NCBI RefSeq assembly: GCF_017165765.1
Contig: NZ_JAFGZD010000001.1
Coordinates: forward strand, 496,001-560,000
Reading direction: 5' to 3'
DNA: 64,000 nucleotides
Origin: Pseudomonas capsici
Lineage (GTDB): Bacteria > Pseudomonadota > Gammaproteobacteria > Pseudomonadales > Pseudomonadaceae
The translations under genes and the position numbers were made by a program. A model generated the notes under the pieces. That model worked only from the letters and a program-made list of their open reading frames with translations. It did not search any database and was not told the DNA's origin. Positions 1-10,018 of the stretch are shown in pieces; the first letter of the stretch is position 1, and each line of letters starts with the position of its first letter.

Positions 1-47
1 CGATAAGTAAAACATTATCCGTTATATCCATTCTCATGGAGGAATTT

Positions 48-188
48 ATGAGTCTTCGCTATTGGCTGCCTGCTGTTTTTGTTCTTGTGTTTCTGATCTT
101 TCTGACGGGATGTGGCGGTCACTACAAGTTTTCTGATGACGAGTATCGAACGTTGGGTGACCCCGATTCAATAAGGCGTGGCAAGTAA
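48..188 (+). CDS. small T6SS-linked lipoprotein
   Basis: This is a 46-residue ORF opening with ATG seven bases after a good ribosome site (GGAGG at about 39-43). The first 25 residues form a hydrophobic signal segment ending in a lipobox-like LTGC, so the mature product would be a short lipid-anchored peptide of about 22 residues, rich in charged residues. It sits 17 bases before the next T6SS gene and probably belongs to the same operon, of which only the distal half is in the window. No family is recognised. Position and lipidation suggest an accessory envelope role in type VI secretion, but that is inference from context only. Confidence 0.6.
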   Translation: MSLRYWLPAVFVLVFLIFLTGCGGHYKFSDDEYRTLGDPDSIRRGK

Positions 189-205
189 CTGCAAGAGAAG
201 TAGTG

Positions 206-916
206 ATGGAAACTTTCTTTGATGAGAGGAATGCCCTGTTGGACCCAGGTGCAGTCATGGATCATGCCTGCGTAGATACCGAGTGCCTTCTGCTGCCTGC
301 GTTAATTGACATGCCGCCTGCCGAGCCTTGCCGGGGCGAACCGGAAGTGCTCACGGAAGACTTCTGGAAAGCATTTGGCGAGGCGCTGGGTATCAATCTC
401 GATCACCTCGATTCGGCGGCTCGCAAGGCTCTTGCGTTAAATACCGCACGATTATTCAGGCAATGTGTTGGCGGTCTGAAGAGAAATCTGAGTACCTGCC
501 GTGAATTGAAAAGTGAGTTGCAGCTGGCACCGGAAAGTATTGATCCATTTGAACAGTTCGATATCAGTACGGCCATTGATGGTCTGCTGTATGGAAAGTT
601 AAAAGTGTCGTCACTTGTTCAGGCGTTTCGAGACTTGCAGGCTCATCAAGTTGCCATGCTTGATGCCAGTCGTACTTTGGCGCGAGCCACATTTGAATAC
701 TTCTCGCCGCAACAACTGACCTGGCAATTTGAGCGAGATGGCGCTCTTTCATCATTGCCAACGGCGGGGCGTCGTTGGCGTGCCTATGTGCGCCATTACC
801 AATCTCTGGAACAAGAGCATGCATGGGAGGAGCGTCTGCTGCTTCGCAACTTTGTTCATGCCTATGAAGAACAGATTCAACTGATAAACACCCTCTACCT
901 GGACGTCCAAGGATGA
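206..916 (+). CDS. T6SS protein with TagH/Fha-type C-terminal domain, no FHA domain
   Basis: This 236-residue cytosolic protein matches the C-terminal helical domain of type VI FHA proteins (TagH/Fha). Family features are a helical ELKSELQL stretch near residues 108-115, an LQAHQVAML helix near 150, and an ending with EEQI before the last helix. The N-terminal forkhead-associated domain that gives the family its name is absent; residues 1-50 are not conserved-looking. In other systems Fha proteins scaffold assembly and respond to threonine phosphorylation, so a protein keeping only the tail could be a structural subunit. GTG at 203 is an alternative start; ATG 206 fits the AAGAGAAG ribosome site better. 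The stop is shared with an ATG of the downstream tssJ region. Confidence 0.7.
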   Translation: METFFDERNALLDPGAVMDHACVDTECLLLPALIDMPPAEPCRGEPEVLTEDFWKAFGEALGINLDHLDSAARKALALNTARLFRQCVGGLKRNLSTCRELKSELQLAPESIDPFEQFDISTAIDGLLYGKLKVSSLVQAFRDLQAHQVAMLDASRTLARATFEYFSPQQLTWQFERDGALSSLPTAGRRWRAYVRHYQSLEQEHAWEERLLLRNFVHAYEEQIQLINTLYLDVQG

Positions 917-921
917 TGCTT

Positions 922-1416
922 ATGTTTTGCTTCAAGAGTTCGATCATGTTGCCCGTGCTGCTGGCACTTGGCAGTTGTTCGGCATTGTCGCCTTACTCGA
1001 CCCAGACCCGCTTGAGTCTGCAAGTGACGGCCAATGACGGCCTCAATCCCGATATCAATGGTCGATCCTCTCCGGTCGTCTTGCGTCTGATGGAGCTGAA
1101 GCATCCGGTTGCGTTCGAGAACATGGACTTTTTCAGTCTCTATGGACGGGCCAGAGAATCCTTGAGTCAGGATCTGGTGGCCAGTGAGGAACTCGAGTTA
1201 CTGCCAGGACAGCACATCTTTCTCAAGTTGAAGACCGGGAAGGACAGCCAGTATGTCGGGGTTCTGGCTGCTTATCGAAACCTTCCTGAAGTCCGGTGGC
1301 GCCATGTCATTCCATTGACGACACAGGGCCATACCCGGGTCGAGCTGACACTCGATGACGCCGGTATTCACCGCAGCGATGATTATCAGCCAGGGCGCAT
1401 GACCAGCCATGAATGA
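922..1416 (+). CDS. tssJ: type VI secretion lipoprotein TssJ
   Basis: TssJ is the outer-membrane lipoprotein that recruits TssM to build the T6SS membrane complex. The 164-residue product has a signal peptide with lipobox LGSC (Cys19), then a transthyretin-like beta fold with the family pattern NPDINGR, a central F-SLYGRA-SL stretch, LLPGQ, and a late VGVLAAYRNL followed by WRH. I chose ATG 922 because AAGGA at 909-913 lies eight bases upstream; ATG codons at 913 and 916 overlap the previous stop and lie too close to that site. The 3' end overlaps tssK by eight bases, which implies translational coupling. Confidence 0.9.
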   Translation: MFCFKSSIMLPVLLALGSCSALSPYSTQTRLSLQVTANDGLNPDINGRSSPVVLRLMELKHPVAFENMDFFSLYGRARESLSQDLVASEELELLPGQHIFLKLKTGKDSQYVGVLAAYRNLPEVRWRHVIPLTTQGHTRVELTLDDAGIHRSDDYQPGRMTSHE

Positions 1417-2743
1417 GCACAAAGTCATCTGGCGCGAAGGCATGTTGTTGCGTCCACAGCACTTTCAGCATAACGACCGTTACTACGCTCATCAGATGAA
1501 AGTCCGCACCCGGTTGGCCGGTGCCTATCTGTGGGGCTTCACAGAGTTGATGATAAATCCGCAGTTCCTGACTTCCGGACAGATTGTGATCGCCCAGGCG
1601 TCGGGCGTTCTTCCTGATGGCAGCATTTTCGATCTTCGGGACAGCGATCAACCCCTGGCCCTGGATATACCGCCCAACATCATGGACACGCCGGTCTATC
1701 TGGCATTGCCGCTGGTGACCGGGAATTGCATGGAAGCGCGGGGGCCGGAACTGCCGGATGCTCTGGCCCGTTATATCACCTATACCCGCAGGGTTTCGGA
1801 CTCCAATGCCGGTGACGGAAACACTGCGGAGATTGTCTGCGCGCGTCCTGACTTTCGCCTGCTGGCGGGTGAGCCGCAAAGTGAGCAGACCTATGTGACG
1901 CTCAAGGTGTGTCATGTCCTGTCGGCTTCACCTGACAAGGCCATCACGCTGGCTCCTGACTTCATCCCGACATTCGTCAATGCCCGTCGCTCTGCCTATC
2001 TGGTCTCATGCCTCAAGGAAGTGGTGGGCTTGCTGGAGTATCGTGGCGATGCGATTGCCAGGCGCGTTCGTGCAAGCGGAGAGGTCGGTGGCGCGCAAGT
2101 CGGTGACTTCATGATGCTGCAACTGATCAATCGCACCGAACTGCTGCTCAGGCATTACCTGAATATCGAGGGGGTTCATCCCGAAGAGCTGTATCGCGTG
2201 CTGCTGGGCATGCTGGGCGACCTGGCCACGTTCGGCAGCGACAGCAGACGCCCTGCATTGAGCAGCATTTATCGGCACAGCAATCAGGGTGCGACGTTCA
2301 GGGCCTTGATGACCGAGATCCGGCAAGTGTTGTCGATGGTGCTCGAACAGCATGCAATCGAACTGGAGCTGCAGGCTCGTCAGTATGGCGTTCTGGTATC
2401 CCCGCGTGTGGATCAGCAATTGCTGGGGGCGGCGTCCTTCGTTCTGGCGGCCAGTGCGCATTGTGATACGGAAGAGCTGCGTCATCGCCTGCCTTCACAT
2501 CTCAAGGTGGGGTCCGTAGAGAGCATTCGCGAACTGGTCAATCTGCATCTGCCAGGGATCAGGCTCAGACCACTGCCGGTCGCTCCCCGGCAGATACCGT
2601 TCCACTCGAACAAGACCTATTTCATTCTCGAACTCAACGCACAGGAACAAGCGCGGGTAGAAAACTCCGGTGGCTTTGCTTTCCATGTTTCAGGTGAGTT
2701 TGACGGGCTCGATCTGAAATTCTGGGCCATCAGGAACTCATGA
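1409..2743 (+). CDS. tssK: type VI secretion baseplate subunit TssK
   Basis: TssK is the trimeric baseplate adaptor linking the phage-like baseplate to TssL and TssM. The 444-residue product begins with the family signature VIWREGMLLRPQHFQ and shows further conserved stretches (residues near 185-200 around LAPDFIPT, and a C-terminal shoulder/head region ending in FDGLDLKFWAI). The length is normal for the family. It overlaps tssJ by 8 bases and tssL by 4 (ATGA). There is no sign of truncation. Confidence 0.95.
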   Translation: MNEHKVIWREGMLLRPQHFQHNDRYYAHQMKVRTRLAGAYLWGFTELMINPQFLTSGQIVIAQASGVLPDGSIFDLRDSDQPLALDIPPNIMDTPVYLALPLVTGNCMEARGPELPDALARYITYTRRVSDSNAGDGNTAEIVCARPDFRLLAGEPQSEQTYVTLKVCHVLSASPDKAITLAPDFIPTFVNARRSAYLVSCLKEVVGLLEYRGDAIARRVRASGEVGGAQVGDFMMLQLINRTELLLRHYLNIEGVHPEELYRVLLGMLGDLATFGSDSRRPALSSIYRHSNQGATFRALMTEIRQVLSMVLEQHAIELELQARQYGVLVSPRVDQQLLGAASFVLAASAHCDTEELRHRLPSHLKVGSVESIRELVNLHLPGIRLRPLPVAPRQIPFHSNKTYFILELNAQEQARVENSGGFAFHVSGEFDGLDLKFWAIRNS

Positions 2744-3618
2744 ACATGCGCATTGATATGGAACACGACCACGACGCCAAGGTGGTTCATCAGCAGGATA
2801 CTGGCCATGGCAGTTTCACCGACTTTGCCAGACCGCCAGCTTTCGAGCAGCTTGAAGAGCGCTTGATCTACACCGCACGCCTGGCTCCGGCAGAAACCTT
2901 CAGCATCAACATCAACCCGCTGGTAGCGGCAGCGAGTGATCTGCTGGCGCAGATGGTCAAGCTGGCAGGCACTGCAAGTGAAGAGGCGGATGAGCTTCAT
3001 TCACTGAACCACCGGCTTGCCCGGGGCATCAAGGTTTTCGAGGCACGAGCACGGCAGGACGGCATAGAGAGCGATCAACTGCTGGCTGCCCGTTATGTGC
3101 TGTGTACGGTGCTTGATGAAACCGTACTGAGCACCTCCTGGGGCGCTGAATGGTCAACGATGAGCCTGTTGAGCCATTTTCACCAGGAAACCGTTGGCGG
3201 CGAAAAGTTCTTTCAGTTGCTGGAGCGCCTGTCGAGCAATCCAGCCCGGCATTTACCCATGCTTGAGTTGATGTATCTGTGCCTGTCTCTGGGGTTTGAA
3301 GGTAAATACCGCGTGATGAAGCGCGGCAATATCGAGCTGGAAGGGATTCGTGACGGCCTTTACCGGCAGATCCGGCAGTTGCGTGGGGATGTCTGCGCCG
3401 AACTGTCGCCGCACTGGCATGGGGTGCAGACCCGACAGGGTTCGAGCCTTCGCACGGCACCCTGGTGGCTGCTCGGGTTGTTCACCTTCGTGAGTCTGGC
3501 CGTGATGTATTCAGGATTCGCCTGGGTGCTGGCCGAGCAGCGCGAGACGGTGCTCAAACCGTATCGCCAGATCCATTCCGAAGTACTCGAGTCCCCGCTT
3601 GTAAACAGAGACATGTAA
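2740..3618 (+). CDS. tssL: type VI secretion inner-membrane protein TssL (DotU family)
   Basis: This is the DotU/IcmH-type inner-membrane protein that partners with TssM. The 292-residue product has a cytoplasmic helical domain (residues about 50-230, with NPLVAAAS and the conserved YVLCTVLDETVLST stretch) and one tail-anchor helix near 242-264. There is no peptidoglycan-binding OmpA extension after the helix, so anchoring to the wall must be supplied by another component. The gene overlaps tssK through ATGA, and its stop shares one base with the tssM start (TAATG). Confidence 0.95.
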   Translation: MNMRIDMEHDHDAKVVHQQDTGHGSFTDFARPPAFEQLEERLIYTARLAPAETFSININPLVAAASDLLAQMVKLAGTASEEADELHSLNHRLARGIKVFEARARQDGIESDQLLAARYVLCTVLDETVLSTSWGAEWSTMSLLSHFHQETVGGEKFFQLLERLSSNPARHLPMLELMYLCLSLGFEGKYRVMKRGNIELEGIRDGLYRQIRQLRGDVCAELSPHWHGVQTRQGSSLRTAPWWLLGLFTFVSLAVMYSGFAWVLAEQRETVLKPYRQIHSEVLESPLVNRDM

Positions 3619-6600
3619 TGAAAAACCTCTTCAAGAAACTGGCAGCCCTGTTGTTCAGGACATGGGTCTGGACACTGCTGTCGGTGTTATCTGTAGCACT
3701 GTGCATATGGTTCGCGGGGCCGCTGCTGGCCGTGGCCGATCACAAGTTCTGGGAAAGTCCCACCTCCCGTCTCCTGTCCGTGAGCCTGTTGTTTCTGCTG
3801 TGGGGGCTGGGCATGGTCTTCGTCAGTTGGCGCAGCGCGGCGGCCAGGAAGCAACAGGAGTCCGACACCGCAGGTCAGGAGTCTCTTCGTCAGCAGGCCC
3901 TGATTGAAAAGGAGCACAAGGAATTATCCGGTCGCTTCAAGGACGCCTTGCGTGTCATCAGACTTTCCAGTCTGTATGGCGGCGATGGAGAGCATTTGCC
4001 CTGGTACCTGTTGATTGGTCCCGCCGGGAGTGGCAAGACCAGCCTGCTGGACTTTTCCGGTCTGGACTTCCCGCTCAACAAGGCCGAGCGCAAGTTGACT
4101 CGCGATATGCGCGGTACGGCCAGCAGTGATTGGTACTTTGCCGATCAGGCGGTGCTCATCGATACACCGGGGCGCTATCTGGAGCAGGGGCAGTCGCCAG
4201 TCAATGCCGGCGCCTGGCTGACGCTGTTGGGGCTGTTGCGTACTCGGCGCCGTACCTGTCCCGTCAACGGTGTGCTGGTGACATTACCCGTCGAGATTCT
4301 GTCCGGTAGCGATGAGGTCCGCCTGGAAGCGATCGCCGAAGCGGTGCGCAGCCGTCTGGATGAGTTGCATCGCCAGTTGCGGGTCGATGTACCGGTGTAT
4401 CTGGTGCTGACCAAGGCTGACATGCTGACGGGGTTCGACGAGTTTTTCGAGCATTTGTCCAGAGAAGAGAGCGAACAGGTTCTGGGTGCGACGTTCGACA
4501 AGGATCAGCGCGGCAGTGATCCCGATGTGCTCCGCCAGGAATTCGAAACGCTGCTGCGACGCCTTGGCAGCCAGATCATCATGCGCATTCACCAGGAGCA
4601 TGACCCGCAGCGTCGTGGGCGCATACTCGGATTTCCCGATCAGCTTGGGCTGATCGGGGATCGACTGGGACTGTTTGCCGAAATGGCTTTTGCGGGCAGT
4701 CGCTATCAGCGTGCCACGCAATTGCGGGGTTTTTATTTGACCCGTGCGCCTCATCTGCTCCCGGGCGTTCAGCAGATCAGTGCAGAGGAGGGTGAGCCTG
4801 CACCGGTCAACAGCAGGGCATTGCCAGGCATGCATACCGGGCGTCCGCGCTTCATTCGTCAGTTGTTGAGTCGGGTGATCTTTCCCGAAGCGGCTCTGGC
4901 CATGATGGACAAGGGCGAGCGCCAGCGGATGAACTGGATTCGACGCGGCGCGTATTGCGCGGCCCTGATGCTGTTGGTGCTGTTCGGCGCGCTCTGGGCA
5001 AACGGTTTCAGCGCCAATCATGAGCGTCTGGAAAGTATCCGTCATCTGGCTCAGCAATGGACCCGGCAACGTTCGGAGATGAATGCCCAGGCCGATACCC
5101 TGGCGATACTCAAGTCCCTGAACCTCAGCCATGAAGCCACACGGGTCTTTCCCGGCAGGGAAGAAGTCGCGCTGTATGAGCGCAGCGGCCTTTATCAGGG
5201 GGAAACAAGCAATCAGGTACTTTTGAGTGCCTATCAGGCGGAACTGCAAAACCGGTTGTTACCCCGCGTAGCCCGTACACTGGAAGCGCAGATACAGGCC
5301 AGCATGAAGGATCGGGAACAACTGCTGAGCAGTTTGCGAGCCTACCTGATGCTGCATTTGCCAGAACGCCGCGATCAAGCCTGGCTGCGGGACTGGATAG
5401 CTGCTGACTGGGCGTTGCGCTATGCAGGCCTGCCCCGGGAACAGAGCGAACTCAATGGTCATCTGGAGCGCCTGCTCCGGCAACCTTTCACTTACCCCGT
5501 CAACGATGCACTGGTGGCGCAGGCTCGTCAGGTGCTGCGCAGTGAGTCACTGGCCTCTATCGTCTATCGGATCTTGCGCGAGCAGGCGCGCAGCCTGGCG
5601 GACTATCGTCTGGCTCAACATATCGGCACCCAGGCCAGTCTGCTGGTCGGTACGCAATACCCGATCCCCGGTTTTTACACCCGGCGAGGCTACCAGCAGT
5701 TCTTTGTGACTCAGGGCGTTGGTGCGGTCAATGAGATCCTGCGTGACAACTGGGTGCTGGGCGAGGGTACAGGCCTGAGCGGCATGGAAATGCGCAGTCT
5801 GATGGTCGAGCTGGAGCAGTTGTACTTTCTCGATTACGCCAATCACTGGAGCGAAGCGGTCGGTCAGGTTGCATTGCAACCCTTTGAAGGCCCTCTGCAT
5901 GGCGCGACTCAGGCAGCCGGCATGACAGCAGCCAATTCGCCGTTACTGCAACTGCTGACACAAGTGCGCGATAACACGCTGTTTCCGAGCGTTGCCGAAA
6001 ATCTGGAAAAGGTTACGGCAGTTGATCCTTCGGGGGCGCTGAACGCGGTGGCGTCTGCGGCAACCGATCAGACAGCGTCTCTGGTTCCCGGGCTGCCGGA
6101 TACGGCGAAGAAGGCATTGCAGCGACGCTTCGAACCCTTGCATCGTCTGCTGGACGAACACAACGGCCCGGCTGCGGAACTGCTGGCGGTCATGCAGCCT
6201 TTGAACGAACTGCAACTGCAACTCGCCACTCTGGGGCGATCCGGCCAGCCTGAGCTGATGGCTTTCGAGATGGCCAGAATCCGCATGACGGGGCAGCGGG
6301 ATGCGTTGAGCAACCTGCGCCATGCATCCACCCTGTTGCCTCAGCCTGTTGGCGGATGGTTCAACGCACTGGCTGAAGACACCTGGTCATGGCTTCTGGG
6401 GAGCGCCTATCGATATATCAACCAGCGCTACCGGAATGAGCTGTACAGCTTCTATGAGCAATCTCTTGAAAAACGCTATCCGTTTCATGCCCATGGCAGC
6501 AGCGATGTGGCCCTCAACGACTTTCGGGAGTTCTTCAAGGCCCAGGGCCTGGCCGAGCGTTTTTTCGACAGCTACATGAAGCCTTTTGTCAGTGGCGATC

Positions 6601-7115
6601 CGGGGCATTATCGTCTGCGCACCATTGATGGTTCGGGCTTGCCAGTCAGCCGCGCCTATCTCGATCAGATGGCCCGCGTGCACACCATTCGCAAGAGCTT
6701 CTTTGCGCAGAATTCCGAGGAGCCGCTGGTGCAGTTCAAGCTGGAACCCTACACGCTGGACCCGGCCGTGAGCCGTGCCGAGTTTCGCCTTGGCAATCAG
6801 GTGATGGAGTACCGCCATGGTCCGATCGTGCCGGTTTCGTTCAGATGGCCGACCGATGCGGATGACGGTCGTGCCAGTCTGGTACTCGAACGAATGGCCG
6901 AGCGGCCTATCGGTATCGAGCAAAGTAGCGGGCCATGGTCACTGTTCCGTCTGCTCGACCTGATGCAGACCGAATACCTGCAGGGCCGCGATGTGCTGGT
7001 ACTCAAGGCCGATGCAGGAGGGTTGCGGGCCAATTACCTGTTACTTGCCCAGCGGGCGCCCAACCCCTTCGATGTTGCGCCATTACGCAGATTCCGGATG
7101 CCGGCACAGCTTTGA
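3618..7115 (+). CDS. tssM: type VI secretion membrane-complex protein TssM (IcmF family)
   Basis: TssM is the long inner-membrane protein that spans the periplasm and binds TssJ. This copy has 1165 residues, a full length. Two membrane helices lie at about 13-35 and 47-66, followed by a cytoplasmic GTPase-like domain with Walker A GPAGSGKT (residues 134-141) and a following LIDTPGRY. A third helix is near 446-464, and the periplasmic IcmF/DUF1215 region runs to the end. The true start is ATG 3618, overlapping the tssL stop by one base; the upstream in-frame extension lies inside tssL and is not real. The last 33 bases overlap the convergent LysR gene. Confidence 0.95.
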   Translation: MKNLFKKLAALLFRTWVWTLLSVLSVALCIWFAGPLLAVADHKFWESPTSRLLSVSLLFLLWGLGMVFVSWRSAAARKQQESDTAGQESLRQQALIEKEHKELSGRFKDALRVIRLSSLYGGDGEHLPWYLLIGPAGSGKTSLLDFSGLDFPLNKAERKLTRDMRGTASSDWYFADQAVLIDTPGRYLEQGQSPVNAGAWLTLLGLLRTRRRTCPVNGVLVTLPVEILSGSDEVRLEAIAEAVRSRLDELHRQLRVDVPVYLVLTKADMLTGFDEFFEHLSREESEQVLGATFDKDQRGSDPDVLRQEFETLLRRLGSQIIMRIHQEHDPQRRGRILGFPDQLGLIGDRLGLFAEMAFAGSRYQRATQLRGFYLTRAPHLLPGVQQISAEEGEPAPVNSRALPGMHTGRPRFIRQLLSRVIFPEAALAMMDKGERQRMNWIRRGAYCAALMLLVLFGALWANGFSANHERLESIRHLAQQWTRQRSEMNAQADTLAILKSLNLSHEATRVFPGREEVALYERSGLYQGETSNQVLLSAYQAELQNRLLPRVARTLEAQIQASMKDREQLLSSLRAYLMLHLPERRDQAWLRDWIAADWALRYAGLPREQSELNGHLERLLRQPFTYPVNDALVAQARQVLRSESLASIVYRILREQARSLADYRLAQHIGTQASLLVGTQYPIPGFYTRRGYQQFFVTQGVGAVNEILRDNWVLGEGTGLSGMEMRSLMVELEQLYFLDYANHWSEAVGQVALQPFEGPLHGATQAAGMTAANSPLLQLLTQVRDNTLFPSVAENLEKVTAVDPSGALNAVASAATDQTASLVPGLPDTAKKALQRRFEPLHRLLDEHNGPAAELLAVMQPLNELQLQLATLGRSGQPELMAFEMARIRMTGQRDALSNLRHASTLLPQPVGGWFNALAEDTWSWLLGSAYRYINQRYRNELYSFYEQSLEKRYPFHAHGSSDVALNDFREFFKAQGLAERFFDSYMKPFVSGDPGHYRLRTIDGSGLPVSRAYLDQMARVHTIRKSFFAQNSEEPLVQFKLEPYTLDPAVSRAEFRLGNQVMEYRHGPIVPVSFRWPTDADDGRASLVLERMAERPIGIEQSSGPWSLFRLLDLMQTEYLQGRDVLVLKADAGGLRANYLLLAQRAPNPFDVAPLRRFRMPAQL

Positions 7116-8042
7116 GACCATCTCTTGTTCAGGCACCTGTTTGCCCCAGCGCTCCATGGTGAAGTCGACAAAGCTGCGCAACTTGGGCAACTGGTAGCGA
7201 TCCGGGGAGTAGATCAGATGCATGGGCCTGCTGGGCAAATGATAGTCGGGCAATAGCGCAATCAGCCGACCATCGCGCAGGTCCTGCTGTACAAAGGCAT
7301 CGGGCAACATGACGATGCCAGCCCCAGCCCTGGCGGTCCGGTACAGCGCTGATGAACTGTTCATCACCATCGGGCCGCTTATCTCCACGGTGACTTCACC
7401 GTCCGGTCCGGTCAGGCGCCAATGTTTTTCCACACCGCTCCAGTCATCCCCGGCCGGGTAGGCAAAGGCCAGACAGTCGTGCAGTTGCAGATCTTCAGGG
7501 CGCAGGGGCATGCCACGACGGGCCAGGTAATCCGGTGAAGCGCAAATGGTCAGTGTGTAGTCCTGCAAGGGCCTTGCAATCAGGCGGGAGTTTTCCGGCA
7601 CGTTGCCCATTCTGATAGCCGCATCGAAACCGTTATCGAGCAAGTCCAGTCGCTGGTTGGTCAGAACCAGATCCAGCTTGACCTTGGGAAACTGCAGCGA
7701 GAATTCGCATAGGGACGGAGCCAGCACTTCCGAACCGAATGTCAGTGGCGCGGTAATGCGCAGGATGCCAGAGGGTTCGCCCTGAGCCTGCTCGGCCAGT
7801 CGCTCGGACGCGGCCACCAGCCCCAGCACTTCCAGGCAGCGCTCGTAATAGGCGCTACCGAACTCGGTCAGGCGCTGACGCCGGGTGGTGCGCTTGAGCA
7901 GGCTTACACCCAGGCGTTGTTCCAGGGCTCGCAGATGGTTGCCGACCATGGTCGTGGAGATCGAGCACTCCTGAGCTGCGCCGGTCATGCTGCCAGCTTC
8001 CACGACTTTTACGTACACCGACATTGCCTGGAACAAATCCAT
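7083..8042 (-). CDS. LysR-family transcriptional regulator
   Basis: The 319-residue LTTR has an N-terminal winged helix-turn-helix (residues about 1-60, with MTGAAQ...STTMVGNHLRALEQRLGVSLL) and a periplasmic-binding-like effector domain. It belongs by pattern to the CrgA/DmlR-like group with TTRRQRLTEFG after the helix-turn-helix. The start at 8042 is preferred over 8054 because a GGA-containing site lies before it; both are in frame. It is divergent from the aminotransferase at 8146 across about 100 bases and is the natural candidate to control it. Its 3' end overlaps the end of tssM tail to tail. Confidence 0.85.
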   Translation of the reverse strand: MDLFQAMSVYVKVVEAGSMTGAAQECSISTTMVGNHLRALEQRLGVSLLKRTTRRQRLTEFGSAYYERCLEVLGLVAASERLAEQAQGEPSGILRITAPLTFGSEVLAPSLCEFSLQFPKVKLDLVLTNQRLDLLDNGFDAAIRMGNVPENSRLIARPLQDYTLTICASPDYLARRGMPLRPEDLQLHDCLAFAYPAGDDWSGVEKHWRLTGPDGEVTVEISGPMVMNSSSALYRTARAGAGIVMLPDAFVQQDLRDGRLIALLPDYHLPSRPMHLIYSPDRYQLPKLRSFVDFTMERWGKQVPEQEMVSKLCRHPESA

Positions 8043-8145
8043 TATCAAGTCCAAGTTTAAAATGATTGAAGTGTTGCGCTGTTTATCCAGCTCTGGTGGC
8101 TAACGATACTGCAAAAACCGTCTGACCACTCTGGAGCTTTACACC

Positions 8146-9348
8146 ATGACCGCCGATTGCCTGATGACTACTTACAAGCCGCTGGACCTGAATCTTGTCC
8201 GTGGCCTTGGCACCCGTCTGTGGGATCAGGCAGGCCGCGAGTATCTGGATGCCGTGGCTGGTGTTGCGGTGACCAATGTCGGGCATTCCCATCCCTTGCT
8301 GGTCGCGGCCATCACCGAACAGGCGGGGTTACTGTTGCATACCTCCAATCTGTACAGCATTGATTGGCAGCAACGATTGGCGCATAAGCTGACCCGGCTG
8401 TCGGGTCTGGAGCGTGCGTTTTTCAACAATTCCGGGGCGGAGGCCAACGAAACGGCACTCAAGCTCGCCCGCTTGCATGGCTGGCACAAAGGCATTGACC
8501 AGCCATTGGTCGTCGTCATGGAAAACGCCTTTCACGGACGCACGCTGGGCACCTTGTCTGCCAGTGACGGGCCGGCAGTGCGGTTGGGTTTCAGTAACTT
8601 GCCGGGCGATTTCATCAAGGTCGCGTTCGGGGATCTGACGGCGTTCGACCGGGTATGTGAAAGTCATGGCCATCGTATCGCGGCCGTGCTGGTCGAGCCC
8701 GTGCAGGGCGAGGGCGGTGTGCAGGTTGCCCCGCTGGGCTATCTGAAAGCCTTGCGTGAGCGGTGCACACGGCGCAACTGGTTGCTGATGCTCGATGAAA
8801 TCCAGACGGGTATGGGGCGTACCGGGCAATGGTTTGCCTTTCAGCACGAAGGTATCGTGCCTGATGTCATGACTCTGGCCAAAGGCCTGGGTAACGGCAT
8901 TCCCATCGGTGCCTGCCTGGCGAAAGGTGCGGCTGCCAGACTTTTTACCCCAGGCAGCCATGGCAGTACGTTTGGCGGTAATCCACTGGCCTGTCGCGCT
9001 GCCTGTACCGTCATCGACATCATCGAACAGCAGGATCTTGTGCAGAATGCCCGGCAACAAGGGCAGCACTTGCTGGAGCGATTGCGCGAAGAGTTGGGCA
9101 GTCATCCTCAGGTACTGGCAATCCGTGGTTCGGGACTGATGATTGGTATCGAATTGCAACAAGCCATTGCTGACCTGACCTTCGTTGCAGCCAGTCAGCA
9201 GGGCTTGTTGATCAATGTGACGAGAAGCAAGACCATTCGTCTCTTGCCGCCGTTGATCCTTGATGGCGCGGAGGTCGAAATGATCGTGCAAGGCCTCGTC
9301 AGGACGTTGGATAGTGTCGGTTGCAGGGCTGTCCAGGGCTGTGCCTGA
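8146..9348 (+). CDS. class III PLP aminotransferase, acetylornithine transaminase type
   Basis: This 400-residue enzyme is of the ArgD/acetylornithine-succinylornithine group. Visible features are the N-terminal [14 protein letters not shown] and GHSHP motifs, the cofactor-phosphate region NSGAEANE, and the [12 protein letters not shown] block carrying the PLP-ring aspartate. The internal aldimine lysine (Lys246) sits in [12 protein letters not shown] ribosome site (GGAG) precedes ATG 8146. The product is a close relative of ArgD but is not in an arginine gene context, so the substrate (acetylornithine, another omega-amine, or an amino acid) is unsettled. The divergent LysR gene suggests inducible catabolic use. 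Confidence 0.85.
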   Translation: MTADCLMTTYKPLDLNLVRGLGTRLWDQAGREYLDAVAGVAVTNVGHSHPLLVAAITEQAGLLLHTSNLYSIDWQQRLAHKLTRLSGLERAFFNNSGAEANETALKLARLHGWHKGIDQPLVVVMENAFHGRTLGTLSASDGPAVRLGFSNLPGDFIKVAFGDLTAFDRVCESHGHRIAAVLVEPVQGEGGVQVAPLGYLKALRERCTRRNWLLMLDEIQTGMGRTGQWFAFQHEGIVPDVMTLAKGLGNGIPIGACLAKGAAARLFTPGSHGSTFGGNPLACRAACTVIDIIEQQDLVQNARQQGQHLLERLREELGSHPQVLAIRGSGLMIGIELQQAIADLTFVAASQQGLLINVTRSKTIRLLPPLILDGAEVEMIVQGLVRTLDSVGCRAVQGCA

Positions 9349-9475
9349 AGCAACGGATCGAGGGAAAGGCAAATAGTGGACTATACCGTGAGGATGCAGA
9401 TGCGGTAGAACAACGCTGGGAATTACGAGTCTCTACGCGTAATGCTTACCCCCATGGATTTGAAAGGAGCCCACC

Positions 9476-10006
9476 ATGCTTATCCGGTCCCTGACCCTCG
9501 CCACCTTGCTGATCGCTGCCGGGCCGTCCTTTGCGGCCGACAGCGATGCACCGCTGGCGCAGGAGCGCGGCAAGACACGTCCGTTGATCATCATTGCTCC
9601 CAGCTCGGTCGACCCCACCCTGATCAGCCTGAAAAAGGCTCTTGATGAACCCGCCAATCGCGAGGCATTCGCCCAGCGCAATATGGTCCTGTATACCGTG
9701 GTCAACACCATTGGTGAGCGTAACGGCAAGACCATGGATGCCCAGTCCACCATGGCTTTGATCCGTGAACTCAAGCTGGGGGCCGGCGTGCAGACCAAGG
9801 TCATTCTGGTGGGCAAGGACGGTGAGAAGAAGATCGAAAAAGCCGGAGCCATCGATCCCAAGGAAATCTTCGCCACGATCGATCAGATGCCGATGCGCGA
9901 GCGTGAAGCCGCAGCACCTCCACCCGAGCCGGAAGCCAAGGCACCTGTCGAAAAGGCTGCAAAGCCCGGCAAGGCGGGTGCCCAGGGCAAGACTCTGGAT
10001 GACTGA
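9476..10006 (+). CDS. DUF4174 domain secreted protein
   Basis: The 176-residue product has a cleavable signal peptide (cut probably after SFA, residue 20) and a DUF4174 thioredoxin-like core (residues about 30-135, starting RPLIIIAPS). It ends in a low-complexity Pro/Ala/Lys/Glu tail of about 40 residues. No redox CxxC is present, so it is unlikely to be a thiol oxidoreductase. The function is unknown. A strong ribosome site (AAGGAG) precedes the ATG. It stands alone, convergent with the CBS gene and separated from it by a hairpin. Confidence 0.75.
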   Translation: MLIRSLTLATLLIAAGPSFAADSDAPLAQERGKTRPLIIIAPSSVDPTLISLKKALDEPANREAFAQRNMVLYTVVNTIGERNGKTMDAQSTMALIRELKLGAGVQTKVILVGKDGEKKIEKAGAIDPKEIFATIDQMPMREREAAAPPPEPEAKAPVEKAAKPGKAGAQGKTLDD

Positions 10007-10018
10007 TGTGGCAAGAGG

